Source: Bacteroidia bacterium
Lineage (GTDB): Bacteria; Bacteroidota; Bacteroidia; J057
Assembly: GCA_041391665.1 (NCBI GenBank)
Contig: JAWKNO010000002.1
Span: forward strand, 496,001 to 560,000
Length of the DNA stretch: 64,000 bases
Direction of reading: 5' to 3'
Positions 27,101-36,837 of this stretch are shown here, piece after piece (the stretch's first letter is position 1; every line of letters starts with the position of its first letter). The notes beneath the pieces are model-generated. The model ran no database searches. It worked only from the letters and a program-made list of their open reading frames with translations, and had not been told where the DNA came from. A program made the position numbers and the translations under genes.

Positions 27101-28063
27101 TTATAATTTCTTTTTTTGTTCTCCAATGACGGATTCATGTAGCAGGATATATCCATTAGCTTCTACAAACTGTTGCCCTTTATCCAGTACCCATTGCAGG
27201 AAAGTAACAACTATCGGATTAGCGGGTTTCCCTTTGGAGATCAGGTATAGTTCACGGGCCGGAGGGGAGGGGTATCTGCCATCAACAATTGCCGCATTGA
27301 TTTCATCGAGATTGTGATAAAAATCTTCTTCAGGATCGATTTTCCCGTTGGCATTGATATCTATGGGAGCGACTTCGATTTCGGGATATTTTTCACCCGA
27401 GTTCAGGTCAAAAACATAGATGATATTGTTAAACCCAATACCTTTCGGGTCATTTTTTATGGCCTCTGCCAGCCCGGGATCGCCGTAAACAGCAATTCCT
27501 TTCAGTTCTTCCTGAGAATTGCCCCCGAGATATTTTGCCCAGACATCAGCTGCCCCGGAAGCATCAGAACGGGTATAGGCATTTAGTTCAAGCGAAGACA
27601 TCGGCCACATTTTTTTGCCTTCTTTCAGAAAGCAGGAAGTTAGTTCCTCCCGGGTCAGACCTTTCCTTTTGATCTGATCCAGCAAAGGATTTTTTTCACT
27701 GATGGTAGGGATGACAGCATCTTTAGTTACAGAAATCCACCAGGCGCCTTTTTCAATTTCGGCATTGGTTACTTCCCTTGAAAACATACCGAGATCTGTA
27801 GCCCCTGCCAGCACATCTGCCATACCTTTGCCTGCTCCTCCCCCGGAAATATTAATTCTGACATCGGGATACTCTTTTCTGAATTCTTCCGCCCACACAT
27901 TTACCAGCGGATAAAGGGCAAATGCCCCGGAAATGGAGATCGTACCTTTTAGGGTTTGCGTTTCATGATCTTCGCCGGATGCAACCTTGGTGTCTGAGCG
28001 GCATGCGGAAAAAATGGACAATAGAATGCCTGTGAGCAAATAAATGCCAATTCTGTTTTTCAT
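27101..28063 (-). CDS. pstS: Phosphate-binding lipoprotein PstS
   Basis: This 320-residue periplasmic phosphate-binding protein has a lipobox LLSIFSAC at the end of the signal peptide. It contains the PstS hallmarks ISISGAFALYPLVNVWAEEF, RINISGGGAGKGMADVLAGATDLGMFSREV and AYTRSDASGAADVWAKYLGG, all parts of the phosphate cleft. As a lipoprotein it is tethered to a membrane, usual for Bacteroidota. It leads the pst operon and lies 76 bp downstream of an outer-membrane porin gene on the same strand. Confidence 0.92.
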   Translation of the reverse strand: MKNRIGIYLLTGILLSIFSACRSDTKVASGEDHETQTLKGTISISGAFALYPLVNVWAEEFRKEYPDVRINISGGGAGKGMADVLAGATDLGMFSREVTNAEIEKGAWWISVTKDAVIPTISEKNPLLDQIKRKGLTREELTSCFLKEGKKMWPMSSLELNAYTRSDASGAADVWAKYLGGNSQEELKGIAVYGDPGLAEAIKNDPKGIGFNNIIYVFDLNSGEKYPEIEVAPIDINANGKIDPEEDFYHNLDEINAAIVDGRYPSPPARELYLISKGKPANPIVVTFLQWVLDKGQQFVEANGYILLHESVIGEQKKKL

Positions 28064-28139
28064 AATATGATAGGTGTTAAATTTTCTTAATGCGGGAACT
28101 AACGTATTGTCTTATGCGGCAAAAATTGTATGATAAATT

Positions 28140-29456
28140 TTATTGAGTATTTGTCCAGTGGAATATTTCGGGGTTGAAGGTGATCATCAGAAAAGCCCAG
28201 CTTTGGAAAAGGCTGCTGTTTCCCCCCTTTTTGATATATTCCATAGATTCGGAGAGGCTAGCCCATGAATATCCGAGATCAATTTCTGTATAGGTATTGG
28301 GTCGATAGCGGATAAGCAGATCATTTTCAAATCCAAGATATTTGTCGATTGCGGCCAAAGCACCATCAGGTACAAAGTTGTTTTGCGAGGAGAATAAATG
28401 CCCGTCTGCGCGAAGCGTCATTTTTTTGTTTACATCATAGAAGATAAATAAGTATGGGGCGACCAGGCCAGCATTGTTGAGGTCGCCGGGAAATCGGGTG
28501 AAATAATCCATAGATCCCAGGAACCGATGGTTTACGCCGTACAGTGCATCGAAAGATTGGGAGGTATTGTCCGGACGGAGGCCATTATCCCCGCTAAAAA
28601 CCTCTGCTCCCAGACGAATGGTCCAGTGTTTATTGTCTTTATACTGTGCTTCAGGTTGGAGGTACCAGGCACTCAGCTTTGTGCCTTTTGAGGTATTCCC
28701 GTATTGGTAGTAGCCGGCCAAAGTTGTATACCAGCGATTTTTGGTAAATTCAATCCGGCCACCACTGGTATAGCGCCAATGAGTAGTGCGGATATTTTGT
28801 GCATCCTGAAAAGCATCTGCGACATTGATGCCGGTAAGGGTGAATTTGTCTGTTTTGTATTTGATAAAATTGGCTAACAGGACTTTATAATTGTTGAAAC
28901 CAGGAGAAAAATCCGTTTCAAAAAATCGTTCCTGTGCGCCTTGTTCCTGGTTAAAAGCACCGATCAGGTCTCCTTCGATTTTTTTATTTTTCAGAATAAA
29001 CCTTACTGCATCATGCGCGCCACCGTTTTGACGCCAGTTGTTTTGAGCAAACAAACGTTGATTGTCATACATGATTTTTTGCCTTCCTATCCTTACGGAA
29101 ATACCCTTTTTGAGTGTAGGTTCGACATAAGCCTCAAAAATCTGTAAACTCCCTTCTGTAGATCTGGGGTCCTGTGAACCCCACACTCTGACGTCCTGAA
29201 TAGAGGTGTGGAAAATAAAGTTTTTGCGTTCATAGTTGAGGTACAGGCGACTTCTTCCTTCGGTAAATATTGCGGCATGGGTTGTGTCCTCTCGCAATTG
29301 GCGGTACCCGTTTCTGAATTCGGTACGGGGTCTGAATTCCAGTTTAATGGAAAACGATTCTTTGTTTTCTTAAGCAGGCGGGTTTTCCTGCGCGAAGATG
29401 AGGTAAGCGGAAAATATCAGGGCAAGGGTCAGAAAGGAAAATTTAACCTTAAGCAT
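28140..29456 (-). pseudogene. Outer-membrane porin (alginate-export/OprP-like) with an in-frame stop codon
   Basis: From 28140 to 29369 the minus strand encodes a beta-barrel protein: FRPRTEFRNGYRQL, RLYLNYERKNFIF, KKGISVRIGRQKIMYDNQRLFAQNNWRQNGGAHDA and many amphipathic strands ending ...FNPEIFHWTNTQ, resembling alginate-export-type porins. In the same frame upstream lies ATG 29454-29456 with a clean signal peptide (MLKVKFSFLTLAL...FAQ) then ENPPA, a TAA stop (29370-29372), then ENKESFSIKL. One nonsense codon thus separates export signal from barrel; everything else is intact. A good promoter precedes it. It may be a recent pseudogene, a read-through case or a base-call error. Position before pstS suggests phosphate uptake through the outer membrane (inference). 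Confidence 0.8.
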
Positions 29457-29541
29457 AATTGGATTCAGACAGAAATTTAAAAACCGACGGGCCTTGAGTC
29501 AACGTATCAGAGACGGAAAAATCCCACGAAGCGAAAGAAAA

Positions 29542-29571
29542 CAAAAGTAAATCTACACAAATCCTACCAAA
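29542..29571 (-). promoter_or_regulatory. Predicted promoter of the porin-pst region
   Basis: Minus strand TTTG (29568-29571), 18 nt, then TACTTTTG (29542-29549), an exact consensus match. It would give a ~75-85-nt 5' UTR before the porin ATG at 29456. No obvious Pho-box direct repeat was identified. Confidence 0.6.
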
Positions 29572-29669
29572 TACATAGGAATTATGTAGATATTTTTTAT
29601 TTTTTCAGAAATGGTCTTAAAACCATCAATTTAAAGCTTTGGGTAGGGATTGGGGGAAAAAATGGAATA

Positions 29670-31943
29670 TCAATAAAACGACTGCAAAACCGCTTCTGCT
29701 TCTTTTCCAAAAGGGTTGTAGTCTGTGGGGTCGCGATCCGTATGATCGAGGTAGGAAGGCCATTTCCACCAGTACAAACCTTTAAACCAGGGCTGGTCTT
29801 TCATGGTTTCCAGAACAATTTCATAACATAGCGCCTGATCTGTTTCCCGATATGGGCTATCTCCGGCTTCAGCGTGTGGTTGAATCCATGGTGCTTCAAT
29901 GCTACGAAAGCCCACTTCCGTAAAAACGATCGGCTTGTTATGCTTTTCAGATATCTTCTGGATATTTTGGGCAATTTTCCGGAATCCGGCGCGGAGTTCG
30001 GCTTTAGACGCCGTTTTTTTTCCACTCAGCGGATAATAACAATCCAGCCCGATAAAATCGAGTGCATCTGCGAAGGCAAGCTTTTCAAATTCTTCTCCCC
30101 AGTTGGCGGCGTAGGTAATCGGGCCATGGTACAATTGGCGCAGGTCTTTGATCAGCTTTCTCCATTCGTCGGGGTGGGAGGTACTTGCTTTGACGAATTC
30201 GACCCCGACGCAGAAGATCTCCATTTCATGTATTTCTGCCAGCATGGCATAATGTCGGATCCAACGGCGGTATTCGACAAAAAACATTTGCCAGTCGGCT
30301 TCATTTTTCATTTCGAGGTCACCGGGCCATCCACCGCGCACCCATACCTGAGGTTTGAGCATGGTTTTCATTCCCATTCTTTTGGCGGCATAGTAGGCAT
30401 GGATAAGGCTTGCATCATTTTCTCCACCGGCAAACTGTGAGAATCCGAATGCTTCTGGTGACTGAACTTCACGAGTACCTGTATAAGGCACAAGAGAAAT
30501 AGCATTTGTACCCAAAGATTGGAGGCGGGTGAGTGATTCGTGGGCCATTTCGGAACCATAGCCATTATAAATACCATAACCTTCATGTGCGAAGGTCATT
30601 CCTTTTTGATACCCCGGCTCAGGATACACAGGGGGCTGAGCTTCAATGAAGTGATCCTGATGATATGCAATCCAGTCATTTTCCATTGTGGCAATTTCTG
30701 CCGGAGTGGGGTGCCAGGTGGGATATTTTTCCAGAAAGGCATCTTTTCCCCAGGATGCAATCAAAAAATCGATCAGTGATCCTGCCATTGCACCGCGAAT
30801 GAGTGGTGATTCGGCCTGGAAATACTCATTATTGGTGAGTTGCGCCAGGGTAAGCAGGTTTTGGGATTGAAATAGCCGGGAGGACCAATATCCGAATCCC
30901 TTTTTTTGCCAGCGAGGTGAAAACCAGATAGAAAGCCCTTCTTCCAGAGCGATTACTTCTGGTTTGCCTTTTAGTTGACGAAAAAAAAGTCGGGTTTCAA
31001 TTGCCTCGATATTTTCGGCATAATCCTGACTGGCGAGTATATGAATTTCGTTGCGAACCGGATCTGCAAAAGCCTGCTCCATTCTTTCAGTCATAAGGCC
31101 AAGATTTTGTGCAGATCCATACAGATGATAGTCGATGTTAAGAGGAGATTTTGAGCCGGCAAATTTTTGAAGGGTTCCTATAATTTTTTCACAGCTGTCC
31201 ATTCGCTGATTGACGGTAGATCTTGAAATCGTATCGCTGTGAATAAAGAAGCGAAAATGTTCAGATGTGACAAGTGGAGATGACTGATCGGAGAAGTCCC
31301 AGTTAGGATTACCGTCGGGGCTTCCTTTTTCGGTAAAATTACCGAGGCGAATACGTTTGTTTCCCTGAAATATCTGATACCCCCATTGCCCCCAGGGGAT
31401 GCCAAATCTTCCTGAAAAAGCACCATTTTCCAGGAAAGCGAGGATATCTACATCCTGGTTGGCCGTGACAAGACTCACCGGAGAATTTGCTCCCGGCAAG
31501 GAAAAAGAAGAAATCACACATACATATCCATTACCCTTATAGCTGGTTTTTCCCAGAGAAAAATAATCTGGCGCAAACAAAATGGGTAATTTATCAGATA
31601 TGGCCGCTATAGCCTCATTGGTTTTTGGATTTCCGATATACAGGATTTGTCCCGCGCTTAAATCCTCCGCCAGAAGTTCTTTGTCGGTTTTAAAGCGAAC
31701 TTCCATTCGTCTGCTGCGACTGCCAAGATTTTGTGCCCAGGTTTTAAAAAGCGCAGTATTCGCAGAATCTTCCGTTCCAGCAACAATAAGCAGCGATCGG
31801 TTAAAGGGTGGGGGAGAACCGTTGGCGGAAGTTTGCCCTGGCTGGCTACCGGCGGTAGTGCAGGCCAGGAGCAGGGAGATGACAGGTATCAGGATTTGGA
31901 AATACCTGAAATGAGGAGGTAAAGTAGCACGGGTAGTCAGCAT
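29670..31943 (-). CDS. Lipoprotein with C-terminal GH113-like glycoside hydrolase domain
   Basis: This 757-residue protein has lipobox ISLLLAC and two parts. Residues ~45-420 are an uncharacterised region (FNRSLLIVAGTEDSANTALFKTW; later a peptidase-MA-like stretch EEGLSIWFSPRW). Residues ~445-757 form a TIM barrel like GH113 mannanases: GMTFAHEGYGIYNGYGS, LGTNAISLVPYTGTRE, MKTMLKPQVWVRGGW, the acid/base Glu in CVGVEFVKAST, TYAANWGEEF, GLDCYYPLSG and the nucleophile Glu in VFTEVGFRS. It likely hydrolyses a beta-mannan or related glycan at the cell surface. It starts just after the prc terminator. Confidence 0.8.
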   Translation of the reverse strand: MLTTRATLPPHFRYFQILIPVISLLLACTTAGSQPGQTSANGSPPPFNRSLLIVAGTEDSANTALFKTWAQNLGSRSRRMEVRFKTDKELLAEDLSAGQILYIGNPKTNEAIAAISDKLPILFAPDYFSLGKTSYKGNGYVCVISSFSLPGANSPVSLVTANQDVDILAFLENGAFSGRFGIPWGQWGYQIFQGNKRIRLGNFTEKGSPDGNPNWDFSDQSSPLVTSEHFRFFIHSDTISRSTVNQRMDSCEKIIGTLQKFAGSKSPLNIDYHLYGSAQNLGLMTERMEQAFADPVRNEIHILASQDYAENIEAIETRLFFRQLKGKPEVIALEEGLSIWFSPRWQKKGFGYWSSRLFQSQNLLTLAQLTNNEYFQAESPLIRGAMAGSLIDFLIASWGKDAFLEKYPTWHPTPAEIATMENDWIAYHQDHFIEAQPPVYPEPGYQKGMTFAHEGYGIYNGYGSEMAHESLTRLQSLGTNAISLVPYTGTREVQSPEAFGFSQFAGGENDASLIHAYYAAKRMGMKTMLKPQVWVRGGWPGDLEMKNEADWQMFFVEYRRWIRHYAMLAEIHEMEIFCVGVEFVKASTSHPDEWRKLIKDLRQLYHGPITYAANWGEEFEKLAFADALDFIGLDCYYPLSGKKTASKAELRAGFRKIAQNIQKISEKHNKPIVFTEVGFRSIEAPWIQPHAEAGDSPYRETDQALCYEIVLETMKDQPWFKGLYWWKWPSYLDHTDRDPTDYNPFGKEAEAVLQSFY

Positions 31944-31958
31944 TTGGGGGATGCGTTT

Positions 31959-31996
31959 TAAAAACCCCCGCCCGGGCTTCCGGGAGGGGGTTTTAT
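31959..31996 (-). terminator. Bidirectional-looking terminator after prc
   Basis: Stem AAAACCCCC (31961-31969) / GGGGGTTTT (31986-31994) continued, after one mismatch, by CCCGG (31971-31975) / CCGGG (31980-31984), 14 pairs in all with a four-base loop. It lies 20 bp after the prc stop and just upstream of the GH113-like gene, which may therefore have its own promoter or depend on read-through. Confidence 0.85.
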
Positions 31997-32015
31997 ATAA
32001 AAATCAGCAATAATT

Positions 32016-34118
32016 TTACTGCATATCTTTGATAATATTCAGCGATTCAAAAACATAAGGATCTTTCCCCAGGTTATCGCGGAAAGCCTTAAACCTATTT
32101 GACCTAACCGTATCCTGATTGATGAAGCCCATATCGGCGGTGGCATAATTTACCGACATTTCTTCAATCGGCTTTTTGAGATCTTTATACTTCGCTGCTT
32201 CATCGTTGAGGCGTTTTCTTTCGGCACGGAACTCTTCAATATTCAGGGGATAAAATTCCTGATCCTGATTTTTTTTCAACCTTTCTGCATTTTCTTTGAC
32301 GAGGCTGAATGTTTCACTTTCGGCAACTCGTTTTTCACTGGCTTTTTTCAATTGTTCCAGTTTGGGGCTTACAGGGGCAGACCATTTCTGATAGCTCACG
32401 GGTGAAATTTCATCCCAGGGCATAGAAAAATCCTGATCGCGTTCACCATATTCAACAAAGCTATATTCGTCAGGAAGGATGATATCCGGAACGACCCCCT
32501 TATGTTGAGTTGCCCCACCGTTGATTCTATAAAATTTTTGGGTAGTGAGTTTCATATCACCCAGTGGTTTAAGGTCGCTGGAGCCTTGCACCATGTTGTC
32601 GAGGCTGAAGAAGCTTTGGACTGTACCTTTTCCAAAGGTTGTTGTCCCTACAATCACCCCACGGTCATAATCTTGAATCGCAGCTGCGAGAATTTCTGAA
32701 GCGGAAGCGGAAAGGGAGTTGACCAGAATCAGCAGCGGCCCATCCCATTGGATGGTAGGATCTTTGTCAGACTTCACTTGTGGTGCGGAGCTGCGCGCTT
32801 TTACCTGAACAACCGGGCCTTTGCTGATAAACAGGCCCGCCATGTCGATTACATCAGGTAAAGAGCCACCACCATTGTTGCGGAGGTCGATGATAAGACC
32901 TTTGATATTGTCTTTTTTCAGTTTTTCAATTTCAAGGGCGATATCTTCAGAACAATGTCTGCCTCTGGGGTCATCGAAGTCCACATAGAATTTCGGCAGA
33001 TAGATATAACCTACGTTTTTCTTATTCTTTTCACTTTGGAGAACTGCAGACTTCGCATAGGTTTCTTCGAGCACGACGATATCCCTGACAATCGGAATAA
33101 CCTGCTCTGAACCATCAATTTTGCGAACGGTCAGCCGGACTTCGGTACCCTTTTTCCCACGGATCATTTTGATTGCTTCATCAATATCCATATCTACCAC
33201 ATCTACGGGGTCAAGGTCTCCCTGAGCGACTTTCAGAATGATGTCATTCACTTCAAGGCTTCCCTGGCGGGCGGAAGCAGAACCAGGGACGATAGATACG
33301 ACTTTAATCAGACCGTCGGTTTCCCGGAGTTGGGCGCCAATGCCTTCCAGTTTACCCGAAATATCCATATCGAAGTCTTCTTTATCCTTAGGTGGAAAAT
33401 ACCCTGTATAGGGATCATAGACATTCGCAACGGAGTTGATAAAATCCGCTCTTCGGTCTGTGATAGGAATTCTTTCCAGGCGGTGAAAGGTTTGTTCCTG
33501 AGCTTTAAGGACTTTCATTCGGGCCTCTTTTTCCATATCCGCGAAAGATTTGGATTCAATCCCTTCCTGTCCACTTGAAGAGACCGCCTTTTCCTGGTTT
33601 TCCATTAGCGTAACGAGGCGGGATAAGGTCTGATATTTGAGCGTTTTTCTCCAGCGATCTTTAATCGCCGCTTCGTTTTCGGCAAATTCCAGCTTTTCAT
33701 AATCCGTCTCAAGATATTCTTTTTGATCAAAGTCAAATGGCTGAGAGAGGATTTCTTCAGTATAGGTTTTCGCTTCTAAAACCCGTTTGTCAAACAGGTT
33801 TATGGCCATATCAAAAAATTCGAAAGAGCCTTCTTTTAGCTCTTCATCAATTTTCTCCCTGTATTTTTTGAGATTATTCACATCACGTTCTGTGAGAAAT
33901 CTTTTGCTGTAGTCGAGATTTTTCAGGTAGAGATCAAAGACGTGTTGGGAAAAATCATCATTGATTTTGGGTGGTTGATAGTGATAGTATTCCATTCCCT
34001 GCATCATCAGCCGGATCAGCACTCCTGGTTTATCACCCTCATTAGTATGAAGAGTGTAAGAACTGAGGATAAGGAGAGCAGAAACGACAGCACCGGTAAT
34101 CAACAATTTGAGCTTCAT
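32016..34118 (-). CDS. prc: Carboxy-terminal processing protease Prc (S41A)
   Basis: This 700-residue periplasmic tail-specific protease has an N-terminal membrane anchor or signal (about residues 6-24), the long Prc N-terminal helical domain (YSKRFLTERDVNNLKKY), a PDZ domain (GIGAQLRETDGLIKVVSIVPGSASARQG split over ~residues 260-340), the S41 protease core and a C-terminal DUF3340-like region. The Ser-Lys dyad lies in NSLSASASEILAAA and TTFGKGTVQ. It would degrade or trim periplasmic proteins with nonpolar C-termini. Family length is normal. Followed by a strong terminator. Confidence 0.94.
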   Translation of the reverse strand: MKLKLLITGAVVSALLILSSYTLHTNEGDKPGVLIRLMMQGMEYYHYQPPKINDDFSQHVFDLYLKNLDYSKRFLTERDVNNLKKYREKIDEELKEGSFEFFDMAINLFDKRVLEAKTYTEEILSQPFDFDQKEYLETDYEKLEFAENEAAIKDRWRKTLKYQTLSRLVTLMENQEKAVSSSGQEGIESKSFADMEKEARMKVLKAQEQTFHRLERIPITDRRADFINSVANVYDPYTGYFPPKDKEDFDMDISGKLEGIGAQLRETDGLIKVVSIVPGSASARQGSLEVNDIILKVAQGDLDPVDVVDMDIDEAIKMIRGKKGTEVRLTVRKIDGSEQVIPIVRDIVVLEETYAKSAVLQSEKNKKNVGYIYLPKFYVDFDDPRGRHCSEDIALEIEKLKKDNIKGLIIDLRNNGGGSLPDVIDMAGLFISKGPVVQVKARSSAPQVKSDKDPTIQWDGPLLILVNSLSASASEILAAAIQDYDRGVIVGTTTFGKGTVQSFFSLDNMVQGSSDLKPLGDMKLTTQKFYRINGGATQHKGVVPDIILPDEYSFVEYGERDQDFSMPWDEISPVSYQKWSAPVSPKLEQLKKASEKRVAESETFSLVKENAERLKKNQDQEFYPLNIEEFRAERKRLNDEAAKYKDLKKPIEEMSVNYATADMGFINQDTVRSNRFKAFRDNLGKDPYVFESLNIIKDMQ

Positions 34119-34302
34119 AGATAATTGATTTCAGTATCAGTAATCCTGTAAAAGTGAGACCCCCAAAAAGAGAGGTTTATAGGGGTTGAACGGACAAAAT
34201 ACACAAATGGATTTTAATTTAGTTAAATAATACACGCAAATCCTTTCTCACAGGTAATATTTTTTGTAAAAAAAGGCAATTTTAGCAAAGGAGGATCGCG
34301 TA

Positions 34303-34755
34303 TTATTCGGTGTGTTGGGCGAGGATGCTAAAAACAGCGAGTATAATCATCAGGCTGCTTCCTGTCCATGCCCAGGTTCTGACCCAGTTTACACGGGTAA
34401 GTTGTCGGATCGCTTTATCTGAATAGCCGTGAGAGGAGAGTATTTTGTGCAGCGGTTCTACTAAAATAACAGAAGCGCCCAATGCGATGACCATGAGCCC
34501 GAGGTTGATTTTTACAAAAACCATATTTGTACCCCAGGGTTTTACCCAGATGAGGATCAGCGCACAGATCGCAGCGACAAGTGAGGGGAGGAGGACAATG
34601 AATTGTTTTTTCTGAAAAAACTTCCTGTGATAGTCATGAAATTGATTCAATCCAACACTTTCGAAAAGGGGAAAATGGATAATCTGCAGGAACCATGTGA
34701 TTCCCGTCAGATAAATATTTAAAGATAAGCAAGTCAGGAGTAATGCGATCGCCAT
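34303..34755 (-). CDS. Uncharacterised four-helix membrane protein
   Basis: This 150-residue protein starts at ATG 34755 (MAIALLL); an upstream in-frame TTG adds only three residues and is not preferred. Four hydrophobic segments are visible (residues ~2-22, 52-70, 80-98, 126-146), with QIIHFPLFESVG in the first loop and LTRVNWVRTWAW before the last helix. The pattern of short cytoplasmic loops suggests a small integral membrane protein. I do not recognise a family with confidence; no catalytic motif is visible. It stands alone between prc and the plus-strand EEP lipoprotein. Confidence 0.7.
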   Translation of the reverse strand: MAIALLLTCLSLNIYLTGITWFLQIIHFPLFESVGLNQFHDYHRKFFQKKQFIVLLPSLVAAICALILIWVKPWGTNMVFVKINLGLMVIALGASVILVEPLHKILSSHGYSDKAIRQLTRVNWVRTWAWTGSSLMIILAVFSILAQHTE

Positions 34756-34869
34756 GCGGCACAAATATAATAAACATTTTAAAATTTGGGAGGAATAAGT
34801 GGTTAAGGTATGCCGGAAAATCGATTGAGTTTAGGGCAGGATTAGTAACTTGCGGGAAATATTTATCAG

Positions 34870-35979
34870 ATGAAATTCCCAATGATTTTTTCTAAACTTA
34901 AAATTGTATCTGTTGTCCTGTTCACATTGTATATGATAACAGGCTGTAAGCAGGCAAATGGTTCTGATAGAAGCCATGGCAAAGAGATGCCGGAAAACCC
35001 AAGTGATCTCTCCGGGAAAAGTGAAGTGGTAATAGGCTTTTATAACGTTGAAAATCTGTTTGATACAGAAGATGACCCTGTGAAAGATGACAGTGAGTTT
35101 TTACCCGAAGGCAGATATAAATGGACTACAGAAAAATACCTGAAAAAGTTGGACAACCTGGCATTGGCAATCAGTCAAATGGGTGAAAAGGGCCCGGATA
35201 TATTGGGGGTGGCAGAAGTGGAAAATGTGCAGGTTTTGAAGGATCTGGTTCAGCTTACTTCATTGAAGAAAAGAGGATATGAGGTAATACTGGAAGAGTC
35301 CGAAGATATTCGGGGTATAGATGTGGGGTTGATATATGACCCCAAAGTATTCAAGTATATTTCCCATGAGGCCTATGATGTTGATTTCCCCGAAGAGCCT
35401 GATTATACTACCCGGAAGATTCTGGTAGTGGAAGGGCAAATAAAAGGTGAGAGACTGTATATGATTGTCAATCACTGGCCTTCCCGGCGTGGCGGTGAAG
35501 ATGAATCTGAAATCCGCAGGATCACAACAGCAAAAGTTACAAGGGAGCGAGTGTCGGAAATTCTGTCGAAAGATCCTCATGCCTGTATTGTTTCGGTAGG
35601 TGATTACAATGATGATCCCGGGAATCGAAGCATCCATGAGATTATGGGAGCGGAAACGGAGGCTGGATCAGTAGGTGATAACGGCTTTTATAATCCGGTA
35701 GGCGCTTTGCACGACCCCAATGGAATAGGCACACTGACATATCAGGGCAAATGGAACCTGTTTGATCAGATATTGATAAGTCATGGGTTGATGAATGATG
35801 GGACCGGCAAATTACAGTATAAGGAAGGTTCGGCGGCAATAGTGAATGAGGAGTTTATGCAGGTGGGGGGAAACGGTTCTGCGAAGGATATGCCCCGCAG
35901 ATCTATTTTTCGCGATGAATTTCAGCCAGAAGGATTTAGCGACCATTTCCCCGTTTATATTCGTTTAGTCAGGAAGTGA
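34870..35979 (+). CDS. EEP-family (endonuclease/exonuclease/phosphatase) lipoprotein
   Basis: This 369-residue protein has lipobox MITGC after a short signal. The EEP core is complete: GFYNVENLFDTEDDP, ILGVAEVENVQVL with the metal-binding Glu, IVNHWPSRRGG, VSVGDYNDDPGNRSI with the catalytic Asp/Asn pair, and SDHFPVYIRL. The NVENLFDT start is typical of a Bacteroidota surface/periplasmic EEP group whose substrates are unknown. This is the second EEP protein of the window; unlike the one at 13234 it has a lipid anchor, not a T9SS tail. Its stop overlaps the upstream start alternative of yaaA. Confidence 0.87.
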   Translation: MKFPMIFSKLKIVSVVLFTLYMITGCKQANGSDRSHGKEMPENPSDLSGKSEVVIGFYNVENLFDTEDDPVKDDSEFLPEGRYKWTTEKYLKKLDNLALAISQMGEKGPDILGVAEVENVQVLKDLVQLTSLKKRGYEVILEESEDIRGIDVGLIYDPKVFKYISHEAYDVDFPEEPDYTTRKILVVEGQIKGERLYMIVNHWPSRRGGEDESEIRRITTAKVTRERVSEILSKDPHACIVSVGDYNDDPGNRSIHEIMGAETEAGSVGDNGFYNPVGALHDPNGIGTLTYQGKWNLFDQILISHGLMNDGTGKLQYKEGSAAIVNEEFMQVGGNGSAKDMPRRSIFRDEFQPEGFSDHFPVYIRLVRK

Positions 35980-35993
35980 ATAAAAATTTAGAT

Positions 35994-36761
35994 ATGATTG
36001 TCATTATTTCCCCGGCAAAGAAGCTGGATTTTTCAGAAGAAACCCGCTACACGACCACACATACTTTGCCCTCATTTTTGCCTGATTCACAATTGCTGAT
36101 CAAGGAGTTGGTAAAGAAAAGTGAGAAAAAAATTGCGGAGATGATGGATATAAGTCCCCAACTTGCTGCATTAAACCACGAGCGGTACCAACAATTTCAT
36201 ACCCCTTTTACACCAGAAAACGCCAAGCAGGCATTGCTGGCATTTAAGGGAGATGTTTACCTGAGTTTTGAGTTGGAAAAATACTCGGAGGAAGATTTCT
36301 TATTTGCCCAGCAGCATTTACGGATTTTGTCAGGTTTATATGGTCTGCTAAATCCCCTCGATTTGATTCAGCCTTACCGGTTGGAAATGGGTACAGCGTT
36401 GAAAACGCGAAGGGGTAAAAATCTATATGAGTTTTGGGGCGATCGCATTACCCATGCGCTGAACACATCCTTTGCGGATTCCGGAGATAAAGTGCTGATC
36501 AATCTGGCGTCAGCAGAGTATTTTAAGTCAGTAAACCTGAAAAAACTCGATGGGAGGGTTATCACCCCCTCTTTCAAGGAAGAGCGAAATGGACAGTACA
36601 AATCCATTTTTTTATATGCGAAACAGGCCCGGGGTGCGATGGCAGACTTTATTATCCGAGAAAAAATTACTCACACCGAAGAAATAAAACATTTTACGGG
36701 TATGGGTTATTGTTTCCACGAAGGGCTTTCCCGGGAAGATGAGTGGGTTTTTACCCGTTAA
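35994..36761 (+). CDS. yaaA: Peroxide stress protein YaaA (DUF328)
   Basis: This 255-residue protein starts IVIISPAKKLDF, the conserved start of the YaaA family; the ATG at 35994 is preferred over the in-frame GTG at 35976 that overlaps the previous stop. Also visible are PQLAALNHERYQQF, LRILSGLYGLLNPLDLIQPYRLEMG, NLYEFWGDRITHAL, LINLASAEYFKSV and GYCFHEGLSREDEWVF. E. coli YaaA (258 residues) lowers free iron and protects DNA in peroxide stress; it binds DNA. Likely co-transcribed with the EEP gene, 14 bp away. Confidence 0.94.
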   Translation: MIVIISPAKKLDFSEETRYTTTHTLPSFLPDSQLLIKELVKKSEKKIAEMMDISPQLAALNHERYQQFHTPFTPENAKQALLAFKGDVYLSFELEKYSEEDFLFAQQHLRILSGLYGLLNPLDLIQPYRLEMGTALKTRRGKNLYEFWGDRITHALNTSFADSGDKVLINLASAEYFKSVNLKKLDGRVITPSFKEERNGQYKSIFLYAKQARGAMADFIIREKITHTEEIKHFTGMGYCFHEGLSREDEWVFTR

Positions 36762-36837
36762 AGAGAAAATGCTATTGTTACCTTTTTCTGGTTTTTTCCA
36801 ATGAATTAAAACGGAGCTTGCCTTACTTTAAGGCACC

